Of a stretch of 64,000 nucleotides of DNA, positions 34,693-46,390 are shown in pieces. The translations under genes and the position numbers were made by a program. Positions within the stretch are counted from its first letter, which is position 1, and the number at the start of each line of letters is the position of its first letter. The DNA is from Athripsodes cinereus (lineage: Eukaryota > Arthropoda > Insecta > Trichoptera > Leptoceridae): assembly GCA_947579605.1 (NCBI GenBank), contig OX388319.1:4030001-4094000 (forward strand), read 5' to 3'. Under the pieces are notes generated by a model. It saw nothing but the letters and a program-made list of their open reading frames with translations, was not told where the DNA came from and made no database searches.

Positions 34693-35045
34693 TTCTTTAA
34701 TCTATTTACACGCTCATGCCGCGTTCCAAGTGGGGTAGGCAGAGAGAACGGAACGCCATTTTGATACATCTTTCATAGTTTTATGTCTTCACCTTCATCC
34801 AATTTCTCATGCATGTACGCCGATTTCTCAACATTTGATCCACGTGGTCAATCCACGTAGTTCTCGGGCGTCCATGTTTTCTCAGTTCTTTTAGATACAT
34901 AAACCCCCTTCGTCTTCCTTTCATCATCCATTTGCTCCATATGTCCAAACCATCGTAACTTATTTACACGCATTCTGACGACAAAACTCCTTGCGCATCC
35001 ACTCGTTCCTGATATCCTCATTCATCACTCTATCTCGTAAAGCTA
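34693..35045 (-). pseudogene. LINE-B 3' fragment, longer copy
   Basis: The minus strand covers more of the ORF2 tail than most copies: landmarks TTTGGACATATGGAGCAAAT (W-F-G-H-M-E-Q-M), GACGCCCGAGAACTACGTGG, ATTGACCACGTGGATCAAAT and the 3' end CTACCCCACTTGGAACGCGG, CATGAG. Many stops and frameshifts. The terminal CCCCACTTGGAACGCGGCAT is intermediate between the LINE-B and SINE-A ends. Confidence 0.7.
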
Positions 35046-36471
35046 TATTAGCTATCGCGTATAATACACACACGAAAAAATCTCGTGTACCATAGATTAT
35101 TCTTCCACCCTCTTTTTAAAAGGGACTCGACTTGGTGGTTTGTAGTTTGTTTGTTTATTATTTGTGTACATTGTGCAGTGCGAGTCGCTGTCATTAGCGC
35201 CGACACGGCACCGTGTCTCCGACAACTGTATGATGATAATAATGTAATATCATGTTTCATACATAACAATTCGCAGTTGGGCTTTATTCTGTTAATACTG
35301 ATGTTATTATTACAATATTACGTTCTATGAACAATTCACTAATGTTTTTCCTTCCCTCTAACTATGTCGATTGTGTACAAATGTGTGTAGGTAGGTACTC
35401 CTCTTTATTAAGTAGGTAATTCTCTTTCAGTACGTACTAAACGTTTTAATAATCTAATTAACACGTGACTTTTAATTGGTTATCTTCATACCCACGCCAT
35501 CTATTGACATCTTTAGTAAGTAAATTTTCTCCCATATTTTCTACTTTTAGAGGATTAACTTTGTAACAGTTGCGAGACATTTAGAATGTTTTTTAAAGTA
35601 TGCTACTGCAATGCACTTCTGTTACTTGATTGTATATAAATCTCGATCGATCGAATTAGCAATCGCAATATTATGAATATTATTATTCTCTTCTATAACC
35701 TTTTCTTTTACTCGACTGTGTGTGTATGTGAGTGTAAAGATTTAGCCCTTCAGGGATTTGATGTTATTATTTCTAGAATCGCACATCTTTTTTAATACTC
35801 GTGCTGTGAGTATAAATAAATATCTACATACATACATGAAGATGGAGGAGATGGTAAAAGTGGTCTTACTTCCATTTTCTTCAGTGCCCATAAAACTGTT
35901 ATTGATTACCTATAAAATCGGTCCACAATCCGAGGTTTTCCCTCAGGTTGTAGGCATTGTATAGTACAACCCCTATCTGATTTTCAGGTTTTTACGTAAC
36001 GTAGGATATTATTGTTTTATTGTGTGAGTGAATGTGTTTCGTTCGTTCTCTATATTCGATATTTTTTTCTAATTGTATTTCCTTGTTTGTTTTCAGGTAA
36101 GTTCATCAATTTATTTCCTACCCACTTTCACGATCTTCTTCATTCTGATTGTAAGTATATCAAATATTTTAAAATACAATTCCATATCTTTGTTCAGTGA
36201 TATTATTTGGTCAAATATATTGTAAGTCATCTGAAAGATTTATTTTCGTTGTAAAGGGTAGGCAGTACAAATGAATAAACGTACACAGAAAAATACTCAC
36301 AACGAATCATTGGTACGTACTATCAGATTAGGACCAGAGATAGTTGTACTTTCTTCGTAAGGTGCGTTTATCGACTGACTGTTGACAATAGAGTATACAT
36401 AAATAATTATCAGCATAGAGTGACATAGACAAAAAATGAAGATATACAATCATGCATTTAATAGAAAACAA
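35046..36471. other. Unassigned stretch
   Basis: No supported gene. A GC-richer patch (CGAGTCGCTGTCATTAGCGC, CGACACGGCACCGTG) at 35178-35225 could be part of an element. Confidence 0.45.
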
Positions 36472-36659
36472 CTTTAAATCTTAATGAAATAAATAAAACA
36501 AATGTTTAATTCTACTATTCGATTTATTTACGACAGAGACGTCTTTCGTCTTGTTATGTCAATGCCAATTCAAGATTGACAATGTCCTTACAAAGATGTC
36601 TCTCTTGTAAATAAATCGAATAGTAGAATAAAACTTGTTTTATTTATTTCAATTTAAAG
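36472..36659. mobile_element. Hairpin family H, copy without clear head
   Basis: Inverted arms 36472-36562 and about 36574-36659 share GACGTCTTTCGTCTT, ATTGACAATGTCCTTA and the GAATAGTAGAATAAAAC segment with copy 1. Arm identity is lower than in copy 1, mainly through small indels. The head sequence with TGTRTCGGYRTTTA is missing and no target-site duplication is evident. Confidence 0.75.
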
Positions 36660-38655
36660 CCTGTTTTGAGGTAGGGACTTTAGCTGATTTAGTTGAAAGA
36701 CGATATGCTAAATTTGTGTTCCCGTTTTTTACTGCGTTAGTGAGGTACGATTTTTTTTATAAATTATAAAATCTGTCAGTAATTATAAAATATGTATCGT
36801 CAGCAGATTTTAATTTAAATATACGAGCATGCAATTGCATATTTGATCTTCATTTAATCTTCAATTAATAATGTCGAGCTAAGCGATCTTGTTTTTACTT
36901 ATAAGGCAATAGGGATAAGACAGAGCCATGACTTTGAATCGTCTGCGAACGGATGTGATCCTTTGGATTTTCGCGTGCATTTACACCATTATACATAAAC
37001 ATTATTTCAATGGTACATATATTAGAACTTGTGTGGGTGTTGAGATTGTTATTATTCTTATCACTAACTTTTAAACCTGGCGTATGTCTGAAAATGACGA
37101 AATACATTCAAGAACGTACCTACCATGTTTTCATCTTTTTTTTCGTTCTTTAATGCCTATCTTTAAAAAGCAGGACAGAAACCAGCACCTCCCTTCTGGA
37201 CATGTATGTGCCTTGGTGAGGCTTGGATCTTTTTTAAATGCTATGTCGAGTCCCCTCGAGTTTGAAGATCACTTTTAAGAAACGATCTCTGTACTGCACT
37301 TCACGAAACAGCTATTTTACTTTTCTCATATCTGTTCACTCCCGATTTTTCTGAAGCCGGGATAGACGCTTTTTTTTTACCCTTCTAAGACTTTCGTTTG
37401 TCCATTCCTAGCCAGCTGCAGCACTTCATATAGCACATTACATGCCCATATCTGCAGCACCTCATATCTCTAATTACCTGGCCAATGTATTAGTTTGTAT
37501 AGGTGGTATTATTTTTCATGTCCTTTCTCCAATCAAGGAAAGCACAGTACATAATGATATCAGTAATGTTTTCATTGGTTGATGATTAATAATATTGCAA
37601 CAATATTCCCTTTTACTGCGTGTGGTGAGAGGGTAGTGTGAGTATTTTTGTTTGTTTGTGTACAATGATGCATTTTGTATATATGAGGATGAGAATTATT
37701 ATGAAGACGAATAGTAAATGGGTGATAGAATACAATCTATTATTTTATTATTCGAGAACTTTTGATATGGATTGATACACATTTAGAGATTGATAATGGC
37801 AACATCACTTATATATTGGGTGCAATGCCAGAAAAGAGAGAGAGAAATGATATCAATAAACTATCATGTTGACAAACGGACTAAAATAATTATACATAGA
37901 ACATTTTGACGACGAAGGGACGAACGACTTTACTTCGACGGCGGCTGGCAGACGATGCTTTTTAAAAATACAATTTAATCTATAACTACATACTTACTGC
38001 GTGGTATTAAGTGCAGTACACGTACCTGTCTCACATAGTTCGCGTCTCTTGACCTTACATAGTCTGGGCCGTTGATTTAGTGATATTCCCTTCTATACAA
38101 CCGCCTATAATATTATTATTAAGTTGACTGTACATGTATACAATATTATTGTATCGACAGGCACATTGTCCCTACGTTGTTAACCTCTTGGAAAGGTTAG
38201 AAAAGTGTTGGGTGGATTTATCAATTGACCGAGTACAGATTACTATGACGTGTTATTTAGTGAGAAAAATTTGAGTCGTTCTTTTGTTAATTATTGTTGT
38301 TTTAGTATTTTAACATACTGCTAATTATCATTCGTTTTCTTAATAATACTATGATGGGCATTTTTTTTAATGATTTGGATGTGTACTATGTATTTTTTGT
38401 TTCTTTCAAACACACTTGTATATCTGTCAATCCATTGCCAAATCTCCTACAAATGGGGAAGCCAACAGAATAATTTCTTGGTGGCAAACCACATCAATGA
38501 ATCATTATTGTTAAATGTCTTAAACAAAGGTTCACGAATACACGTTATTTACATTCCAAAATATATTTTTTCAAATATCAAAACAAAGGTTGGATTTTAA
38601 ACTTCGAGATAGAGCAAGAGTATAGGTTTTATTGTGCATGTAAAATTGACACTGA
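36660..38655. other. Long unassigned AT-rich stretch
   Basis: No gene recognised. At about 37165-37215, CAGAAACCAGCACCTCCCTT resembles the reversed LINE-C C-terminus, weakly. Confidence 0.4.
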
Positions 38656-38659
38656 AAGT

Positions 38660-38722
38660 GATCGCTTAAGCCAGCCTAGAACTAATTCGTAAGCATTAGG
38701 ACGCCTTTCTCATTTTTTCTGA
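38660..38722. repeat. Single-arm relative of the 17.5 kb inverted repeat
   Basis: GTGATCGCTTAAGCCAGCCT, AACTAATTCGTAAGCATTAG, GACGCCTTTCTC corresponds to the right-arm block with AAACCAGCCAAAGCCAATTC, GTAAGCATTGGAAACACCC. Confidence 0.5.
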
Positions 38723-38849
38723 TAAGATTTTGCACAATGTTTAATTGTGTAAATGTGGTTCTTCAATTTAAGTCGGTCAGGCCTGAATGGTTTTGTCTTG
38801 TGCCAGTTAAACAATAAAAAAAAACAAATATTTTAACACTAGCGGATTT

Positions 38850-39125
38850 AATATAATATCGACTGTGCTCAGGACAAAGGCATTAAACCACAATTTAGGC
38901 AAAAGTCGTTTTCTGTTTTTTTTTGCTTATAACTTGATAGTTCCTGAATATTTTCTCTTCAATTTTTATGACATAATAAAAGAACTACATTACAATAAGA
39001 TGGTAAAATAATAATGACAATAATTTTTGTCATTTTCTTTATCCCACAGTTTTTTTGCTTCTCCTATGAAATTTTACCGATGTGGTTTAAACCCTTTGTC
39101 CTGATCACAGTCGATATAATATAAT
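38850..39125. mobile_element. Short TIR element (~275 bp)
   Basis: Left end ATATCGACTGTGCTCAGGAC, AAAGGCATTAAACCACA and right end TGTGGTTTAAACCCTTTGTC, CTGATCACAGTCGATAT are inverted with few mismatches (about 40 bp). Flanks are TA-rich on both sides, compatible with a TA target but not decisive. Interior is non-coding. Confidence 0.7.
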
Positions 39126-40811
39126 ATATATCCCAGGGCACATATTATGTTCCCTGGGAGAACATGCCGATGGCATATTAGTGTTTGTCTATCTATAGGC
39201 ATGAACTCGTATACTGTATTGCTGTTATAATGTTATGAATGTCAAGTCAACCTGCTTCACTGATAGATATATACATGCATAGATAGATAGATGGAATTCA
39301 GTGACGTGTCTACCGTAAACTCGAACTTCACCTAAAGTTTTCAACTTAGTAAAAAAATTATAAAATCACGTGTACTTAACAATCCGATCATTTTAAATGT
39401 CCCACATGCCATGTAAGTGAACACAAACCTCGTTTTATGTAGCTGAGCTGTTGGCAGCGAGGACACATATTTTTTTTAGGTAAATCTGAATTTGAAATAA
39501 ACCGCCACAGCAAATTATTTGGAGCACATGGACTACCAACAATATAAAAACTCTATCAACTTGACCATATTTTGCTATTTTACCGTCCATATACCAACAG
39601 CAAAATTGTGCTTTTTATTTTGAAGATTATAAGATAAATTGATAAGATAAATTGAATTTTGAAGATTATAAAATTTTTTTAAACGTACCACGTGAGGGGA
39701 GAGGTGTTATGGTGGTGTCTCTATGTAAAACTAACTTTGTATTGGAAAGGGATGGCATCCTTACACTTTCACTCTCACGTATGTAGTATGTTCTGTCATG
39801 GAACGTTTTTAATTTAAAATGCCCTTGTAACTGTAAGTCATCTGTCACTTTTCGTGGGTTCAAAGCTGTGTAGAAAACACTTTGATCCATTGTTTTATTT
39901 AAATCTATTTGTAAGGATCACAGATTATATTCTATCGCTTAAAACGATGCTAACCACTGCCAAATCGCTCTACTGTCAGTTGTTATAACATAGGAACACA
40001 ATATGTACTCGTAAAGCTGTTTGCCCTTCAAATATTTGACAGTTTTATAGAAAAAAGCACGTGACTCTTAATGATCTATCTATATAATATTTGGCTTATA
40101 ATTATTCAGTAACCTGATATAGGTTGGACCCTAACTGGTGTGAAGACACTAGTCACACCACTGAGATGGATGGATTAGTCAACAACATAGTATGCAGTAT
40201 GATATTGTTGACTATGCCTATACTAGCTCTGGGTGCACACTATATACTTACAAAACCTACTGATGTGATAGTATATCTCGTATTGTGTTGTTAGCTGTTA
40301 CGATTGCCATTGACCTTGCGACTACAGTACAGTATTATAGTTTGTTCAAGTGTTCGTGCCGTACAGCACTTTGCCTTTGCGGATTATTATTTTACTATAT
40401 ACATAGGATCGTTGTTTATATACGTTTTTATAATAAAGTGATAGAACTGCATTGAGTTTGATGCTCTACTTTGTTTGATTTCATACACTGTTTGTCGACT
40501 CTTGCAGATTAAGTGACGTCTAGGGTACCACCTACTGTCGTAGGTCTTTGCCGCTACTTATATAATTACTTGCGCCAAAGACCTATTGCATTGTAGTGGG
40601 ATGTCTGTTATTATTAATTGGTAATTCTCAAGTAGGTACATAGATACACGATCCAACTGCATGTTTAATACAAAAGCTTGCTAATTTCCAATACCTCGAT
40701 ATCACTAAAATCGATGAATGTTCCTCGAACTTCTACATTTATTTGTAGGTAACAACATTTTAGGGTGGTTCTATAAATATTCGTATTTGTCCATTAGCTG
40801 CTTTTTTAAAC
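39126..40811. other. Unassigned stretch
   Basis: No gene recognised. Small structures: a duplicated TTTTGAAGATTATAA at 39619 and 39657 flanking GATAAATTGATAAGATAAAT; and a short hairpin TAGTCAACAACAT against ATATTGTTGACTA at 40177-40214. Confidence 0.45.
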
Positions 40812-40823
40812 GACATGGGATTT

Positions 40824-40988
40824 CATTAATTGTATCGGCATTTACTTTGTAACACTTCATTTTAAATTATCAAATAAAATAAAATAAATATTTATTATTA
40901 TTTTGTTTTGTGTTACTGTTGTGTTACTGTCAACAGTAACACAAAACAAAATAATAATAAATATTTATTTTATTTTATTTGATAATTT
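40824..40988 (+). mobile_element. Hairpin family H, copy 2
   Basis: A perfect inverted repeat (58 bp arms, 40864-40921 and 40931-40988; 9 bp loop) is preceded by a ~40 bp head, CATTAATTGTATCGGCATTT, ACTTTGTAACACTTC. The unit is bounded by a perfect 12 bp target-site duplication, GACATGGGATTT, at 40812-40823 and 40989-41000. The head aligns with the reversed heads of the 31.3 kb and 52.2 kb elements (TGTRTCGGYRTTTA...TTGTA), although the arm sequence is different. Confidence 0.85.
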
Positions 40989-41064
40989 GACATGGGATTT
41001 AACTAAAAAAACAAAATATACTCATAACATCCTACTGTGAGGATGCAAAATGTGGAGTAAATCG

Positions 41065-41143
41065 AAAGCGGGAGGAATCGAACCCAAGATTTCATGATTG
41101 AAAGCCTGAGACTGCCATCAGGTTACTGCCCACAGGTTACTGC
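41065..41143 (-). repeat. tRNA-like SINE head (possible)
   Basis: Minus strand gives TTGGGTTCGATTCC, a good B-box, and GTGGGCAGTAACCTG upstream, a plausible A-box region. The GTTACTGCCCAC segment is tandemly duplicated, which would disrupt a tRNA fold. The body of SINE-T does not follow, so this is either a different SINE or a decayed tRNA-derived sequence. Confidence 0.45.
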
Positions 41144-41819
41144 CCACCTCTTATTATAAGAAATTATGTAATTATAAAAACTATCGTTGTGCATTTTGAT
41201 CTACACACAGCAGGAAAATAATTCTTATTGTAAGGTCCTCCTTTTTTGAGTTTTGTCATCTCTTGATAAGTTTTCTCCTTTCTGCATCTCTGTCCTCCTT
41301 TTTGATGTTTTTAAACTAATCTAACAACTTTGTTAGATATCATTAGATAAAACCGAGAATATGAGGAAATAATTCAAATTCCTATACCCTTTCTAAATTT
41401 AGCGACGGGGGAGTACAAATTTGGAATATGAGACCTTAAAAAAAAATCTAGAAAATTTCCTCCTTTTCGTTGCAAAAAAGTTGTTCAACTTAATTACTAT
41501 TGTCATCCGTGTATCTTTTGTAATATTGCCCGTGTATGCAACGTGGAATGCAGGTGACGTCATCTCGCTCTATTGTCATCATCATTACCAGCTATCTCTA
41601 CAATGTTGTCGGATCATTTATAAGAGGTGGTGAGGTAACTCGATGTGATGATAATAATATAATAAATTGTATTATAATTCATAAAACTGCAGTCGTCTAG
41701 GAGTGGTCGTAAAATTTTATTTAGCTTCAGTTTATTCATTCCACCGCGTGAGTCATCAATCAACTAGGCGGCTGAACAATTCTGCCTTTTCTTAATTATC
41801 ACTTTTTTCGTTTATTTTT
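41144..41819. other. Unassigned stretch
   Basis: No supported gene. Confidence 0.45.
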
Positions 41820-42178
41820 GTTTTATATTTAGTTTTATCCACGACCTCACGGCATGTTCCACAAGTAGGGCAGCAACCATATTTGACTATAAGTACTTAG
41901 TGAACATACAGGTCGTCTTTTTCTGTCTTATTTTTTTGTTGTTTTATATTTGGTTATATCCACGGCCTCACGACATGTTCCACAAGTAGGTCAGCCAGCA
42001 CATTTGACTATGAGTACCTAGTAAACATACCGGTCGTCTTTTTCTGTCTTATTTTTTGTTGTTTTATATTTGGTTATATCCACGACCCCACGGCATGTTC
42101 CACAAGTAGGTCAGCCAGCACATTTGACTATGAGTACCTAGTAAACATACCGGTCGTCTTTTTCTGACTGTCTTATTT
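41820..42178. repeat. 120 bp tandem triplication of a SINE-A-like end
   Basis: Units begin at 41820, 41941 and 42061 with GTTTTATATTT and contain ATCCACGRCCYCACGRCATG, TTCCACAAGTAGGKCAGC, ATTTGACTATRAGTAC and GGTCGTCTTTTTCTG. Units 2 and 3 are nearly identical; unit 1 is more diverged. The CACGGCATGTTCCACAAGTA part is the reversed 3' end of SINE-A, so the array grew from a SINE insertion and its flank. Confidence 0.9.
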
Positions 42179-42194
42179 TTTTAGCTATCCAGTG

Positions 42195-42402
42195 CCCTAT
42201 GAAAGTCAGGTAAATAGGTATTCTTAAAATATCACCGTATCATACATTTAGATTTTTGTCTTAAATTCAGCGATGAGGTATGCCACCCATCCTGAACGTC
42301 TTAAATATTATTGGTACGTAGAGAACGATTTGCTTATTTATTATCTACTGTAGTTCGTCCGCTGGCTACCCCACCCGTAGGAAACGCAGTGATCCTATGA
42401 AT
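42195..42402 (+). mobile_element. SINE-A
   Basis: GTGCCCTATGAAAGTCAGGT, CTTAAATTCAGCGATGAGGT, ATGCCACCCATCCTGAACGT, GTACGTAGAGAACGATTTGC, CCGCTGGCTACCCCACCCGT and CGCAGTGATCCTATG. Confidence 0.75.
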
Positions 42403-42639
42403 TTATAAATATAATAAATATAATGTAGAAAATAGCCAAAACTCAGTCTATTATATATCATAACATTTTATTTTTTATGACCCGTAAAGGACGACCTGCA
42501 TGCAAATAGCCATCTTACACGCATTTATTTCGTTGGCTACCCCATATATTAGAGATAAAAAGATAAACCAAGGTTTTGATGCTCGAATAGAGTAAGGTTC
42601 GTTTTTGCGATTGTGTTGGTTAGAATTAGTAGCATGTAT

Positions 42640-42815
42640 GACAATAGCATGTTTTGACAATCGACACAGATCGAGCTAATCCTGAACGAAAATATTAATC
42701 TTGTATTATGGGTACTAACACGACGATACACATATAATATTATACAATGCACTAAACACATACCTATACATGTTAACACCCAGACCCTGAACAAATTGAA
42801 AAGTTCATGATTTAT
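42640..42815 (-). mobile_element. SINE-T body, split copy (3' part)
   Basis: Reversed, this segment gives TTGTTCAGGGTCTGGGTGTT, ACATGTATAGGTATGTG, ATCGTCGTGTTAGTACCCAT, TAGCTCGATCTGTGTCGATT, which matches the body of SINE-T at 23040-23200. Its head lies at 43247-43345, separated by an inserted LINE-B. Confidence 0.8.
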
Positions 42816-43246
42816 AGGTAAATGCTGTGGAGATGCGTTCACTGAGAAGAATGGTTGGTAAAACGTTGCGAGATAGAGTGAAGAATGAGTATATCAGGAG
42901 AATGAGCGGATGTGAGAGGAGAGTTGTGGAAAGAATGCGTGTAAACAAGTTGAGATAGTTTGGACATGTTGAGCGAATGCAAGATGAAAGGATGACGAAG
43001 AGGATGTATTTATCTGAAAGAAGGAGTGTGAGGAAGCGCAGACGTCCAAGAACCACGTGGCTTGATCAAGTAGACCAAATTCTTAAGGACGGACGCGTGT
43101 TAAGTAAGAGAAATCGGCGTGCATGTATGAGAAATTGGATGAATGTAGCGGAAGCGAAAGAAGTACCTATATAAGGATAGATCTATATGGCGTTCCGTTC
43201 TCTCTGCCTACCCCTCCTGGGACATGGCGTGAGGGTATAGTATAGT
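42816..43246 (+). pseudogene. LINE-B 3' fragment nested in SINE-T, with TSD
   Basis: This 5'-truncated insertion is bounded by a 9 bp duplication, ATGATTTAT, at 42807-42815 and 43247-43255. The plus strand encodes VEMRSLRRMVGKTLRDRV, ERRVVERMRVNKLR, then a TAG where other copies have the Trp of WFGH, then FGHVERMQDERMTKRMYLSE, RRRPRTTWLDQVDQIL and RRACMRNWMNVAEAKEV. After one frameshift it continues YKDRSIWRSVLSAYPSWDMA to a TGA. The 3' end is GGCGTGAGGGTATAGTATAG, defining the terminus of the LINE-B family. It is the best-dated LINE-B copy in the window because the target is known. Confidence 0.85.
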
Positions 43247-43345
43247 ATGATTTATTTTTCCCTGGCCGGGTATGGAACCCGAGACCTAGTAACAATAGCA
43301 TGAGCGTTACTATCGCGCTACATAGACCGTCAGACCAATTAGGTA
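43247..43345 (-). mobile_element. SINE-T head, split copy (tRNA-like 5' part)
   Basis: Reversed, it reads TCTATGTAGCGCGATAGTAA (A-box region), GTCTCGGGTTCCATACCCGG (B-box with one change), CCAGGGAAAAATAAATCAT. It joins to the body at 42640-42815 once the LINE-B insertion is removed. Confidence 0.8.
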
Positions 43346-43778
43346 TAAAGTTTTTCGTCGTCCACATTATTTACATGCCTTTTACTTAGTAATTACATAC
43401 CTAATGAAAGAGTAGACCACAGCCACTAAGTAAGCAAGTAGATGGTAACTAGATAACACATTTGCATGCAATGTTTTTTACTGCTTCACAAACTACGTCG
43501 CATCGCATACCGAGTCATTACTTCATTAGAACGGCCACTCGTTACTTGTTCTTGATAATAGTACCTAGCTAGTCTCACAAATATTGTCACATTTAACTCA
43601 CTGAGACTGAGTCATTTGTTTCATAATGAACTGGAGTGGTATGCATAATATTGTCTTATCTTATTTCTTAATCTTGATTATTCTTCTTTTGATGGTCTCA
43701 GTTTGTCTCTAATTAATAAATAATGAAGGTTTCATTTGACAGATGGAATCACGTGGAGAATATTAATTATAATATAAA
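43346..43778. other. Unassigned stretch
   Basis: No supported gene. Confidence 0.5.
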
Positions 43779-43779
43779 A

Positions 43780-44068
43780 AAGCTACCATGGTTTGGACGT
43801 GTGGAAATAATGAATGAGGATAGAATGACCAAGAAGATATATTTGGCTGAGAGGTATGGTGCTGGAGACGTGGACGTCCGAGGATCAAATGGTAAGATCA
43901 TTTAAATCAAATTCTACAAGACAGTCACATGTTGCGCACATTAAACTGGAGAGCATGAGGAATTGTATGACAGTGATGGAAGCGAAAGAGGTATAGAAGG
44001 AAGTAGCGCGCGATTCTTTCTGATGCGTACCCCGCGAGGGAAGCGGCGTGATGGTATTTATAATAATA
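43780..44068 (+). pseudogene. LINE-B 3' fragment
   Basis: Starts ACCATGGTTTGGACGTGTGG (W-F-G-R-V), continues MNEDRMTKKIYLAERYGA and, across frameshifts, ATGAGGAATTGTATGACAGT (M-R-N-C-M-T-V), GAAGCGAAAGAGG and TACCCCGCGAGGGAAGCGGC, GTGATGGTATT. A (TAA)n tail follows. A near repeat of GGTGCTCAAAGACGTGGCCG, TCCGAGATTAAATGG follows at 44069-44106, probably a second truncated LINE-B. Confidence 0.75.
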
Positions 44069-44108
44069 ATGGTGCTCAAAGACGTGGCCGTCCGAGATTA
44101 AATGGCTT
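44069..44108 (+). repeat. LINE-B internal fragment
   Basis: GGTGCTCAAAGACGTGGCCG, TCCGAGATTAAATGG encodes GAQRRGRPRLNG, the LINE-B basic block. It is isolated from any 3' end. Confidence 0.6.
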
Positions 44109-46295
44109 TATAACAAAAACCCAGATATATCTTTGAAAAATTGGAGATGCCCTAAAAAAAAAAATATTTTCTAAAAAAATATCATCACCTTTGCGGTGAG
44201 TATATATGTGAATGACTCTTTCTATCTGGTTTGATGTTTGTGATTTGAGATATTATTTTTGATTTTATTCATCCTTGCAAGCGTCCCATTTCCCATTTGT
44301 CTGACAGTTTTCAAGTAATTAATTGTTCGCTAAAATGCTGTCACCTAAATAGTTATACGGTCGTGTAAGTTGTCGTTGCTCACATTTAGGCGCCCAATGG
44401 GCAATCATGTATGCTCGTTTCCGTACTTTTGCAACCCATAATTTGAATTATGTGTCACTCGTTAAAATACAATCGTAAAAAGAATATATTGTTCATTATA
44501 ATATTATCATGATGAAGTTTATTTAATCCATAATATAAGAAAAGATTAATATTATTTTTAATCCTCTAAAATTGATTATCTTTTAACAACCTCATTATTT
44601 TTTATCCGCTATCGGCCATATCGGAATATACATAATGCCTAAGCCTGCTTCTACTACTACTACTATACTACGACTACAGATCTCATCATGGTATTCCAAT
44701 CTCCGTTATCATCGGAGATTTAACGGATAGTGATTTTGTCAACGGATATTTGACAAGATCTGAAACCGAATGGTCGAATAGCCAACTGACGGATAAGCAT
44801 TCAGACACGGACGCGATTACGATGATTCCATCACATTTCTTTTCCCCAGCACTTATTTAGCAAGAATATTATATTTTTATTTTAACTTCCAACTTTTTTT
44901 TAAAGTGAAATAGGAACTTGTTAAAATACCTGACTTTTGTCATCCCTTCTGAATGTTTGTAACTTATTGATACGGAGGCTGCCCCACATTTGGAAAATGG
45001 CGTGAAAGTATGAATGAATGAATGAACCTACTGACTTTTCAGAAAATGTTATCTTTTAACCTAACACCTTCAATTCGTCTACTGGCTACCAGTTAATCTG
45101 CTGGCTACTCCATTTATGGAAGATGAAGTGATGGTATAGATAGATAATTTTGAAACTGTTACGAAAATCTTGTACTCGCGGTCCGAAACATGTGTGATGG
45201 TAATCCGGTCAGAATAAAGCCCGGACTCCGAATATTTGTCGGATATCCGTCACATTTCTAATTATTATCCTTCGGTTTCAATTTTCTCCAGTCTTTTTCT
45301 TTCAATAACCACAGACTTAAATGGATTTCCATGACAAAATCCCTGTGGATTATTAGCGAACACCACTTTGAACCTTTGCAAATTGTTTTTGTCCCGCACA
45401 CATAATGAAATTGTACGAGATCAACCTCCTGGGCCGTATGGACCAATAATAAAATAATAAACACAATATTTCTCCCACAGTCCTCTCTCTTCCATTGAAT
45501 AATGGAATATTTTTTATTAATTTTGCTTTTCTCGTGTGTTATTTTAAGAAAGGTACTTAGTTTATTTAAACCTACCGTAAGTTATTGTGAAATTTTAGAT
45601 ATTGAAGTGAAAAATCGTACAAATATTGCACTGTACAATAGGCAGCAGGCTTTGAGTTTAAAACTTCAGAGTTGAATGTTTAATATTTCCCACCTGGTTA
45701 GCAACAAGTAACTACACAAATAATGTATTGTTGAGGTGATCCGTCTACGTAGACATATTTAATTGTTATGGCATAGGGAGGACGACCTATATGTTTATTA
45801 CGTTAGATGATCCACTGGATACTCCACTTGTGATAAAAACATGCTTTCAAAAGTTTAGATCCACAATTTTTTTGACATTTCAGTAGTTGACTTTCTAAAA
45901 TTTATTCGTTAAGTTATTAAAGTCTCTATCCGGATCAGCGCTCCATAAGAGAATCGTTTGTTGAATAGTAATGAAGCATAATTATTATTGTGTTGTTAAC
46001 TGATATATCGATATTTCTGTTTTTCTCATCATAAAAAGGAAACTAAAAGTAACTTGCAATATTGGCAAGCATACTTGATTCAATTTGCCTCGCGCTTTCG
46101 AATTCTTTGCGTAATTATATTCATGAAAAAACCTTTTAAACTCTCAAAAGAATGACACGTCAAAAAAAGGTTATTTTTATCGTTTCAGATATTGTAAGTA
46201 CCGTATTTTATATTGTTTACAGAACTTACGCTGATGACGCGTGCAAACCTTCATCAAACTATGATTACCAAAGGGCAATCCTTTAAATTGAATCC
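44109..46295. other. Unassigned stretch with SINE-A traces
   Basis: SINE-A-like pieces lie at about 44935-45025 (ATCCCTTCTGAATGT, GGCTGCCCCACATTTGG, then GGCGTGAAAGTATGAATGAA), 45075-45147 (CTACTGGCTACCAGTTAATC, GATGAAGTGATGGTATAG) and 45767-45832 (GGCATAGGGAGGACGACCTA). At 44690-44760 and 45170-45255 CGGATATTTG/CGGATATCCG-type words recur. No gene seen. Confidence 0.45.
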
Positions 46296-46299
46296 AATT

Positions 46300-46390
46300 C
46301 AACTCCACACACGTCCTTGATCAATTAGAGAAAGGTCGTTTGTGTGAAACGAGGCCAAACACGAATCCTTGAGGCACGCCCGATTATCGC
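46300..46390 (-). pseudogene. Non-LTR reverse transcriptase core fragment
   Basis: The minus strand encodes SGVPQGFVFGLVS. SGVPQGS.LGP is the near-invariant motif B of non-LTR reverse transcriptases; two positions are changed here. After a frameshift the same strand reads TNDLSLIDQG, matching the usual YxNDL that follows. The remnant is about 30 codons; no other motif was placed in the surrounding 300 bp. Confidence 0.6.

Noticed and set aside
40177..40214. microRNA precursor
   Set aside because: The stem is short (about 13 bp) and there is no flanking extended fold; no evidence beyond a small hairpin.
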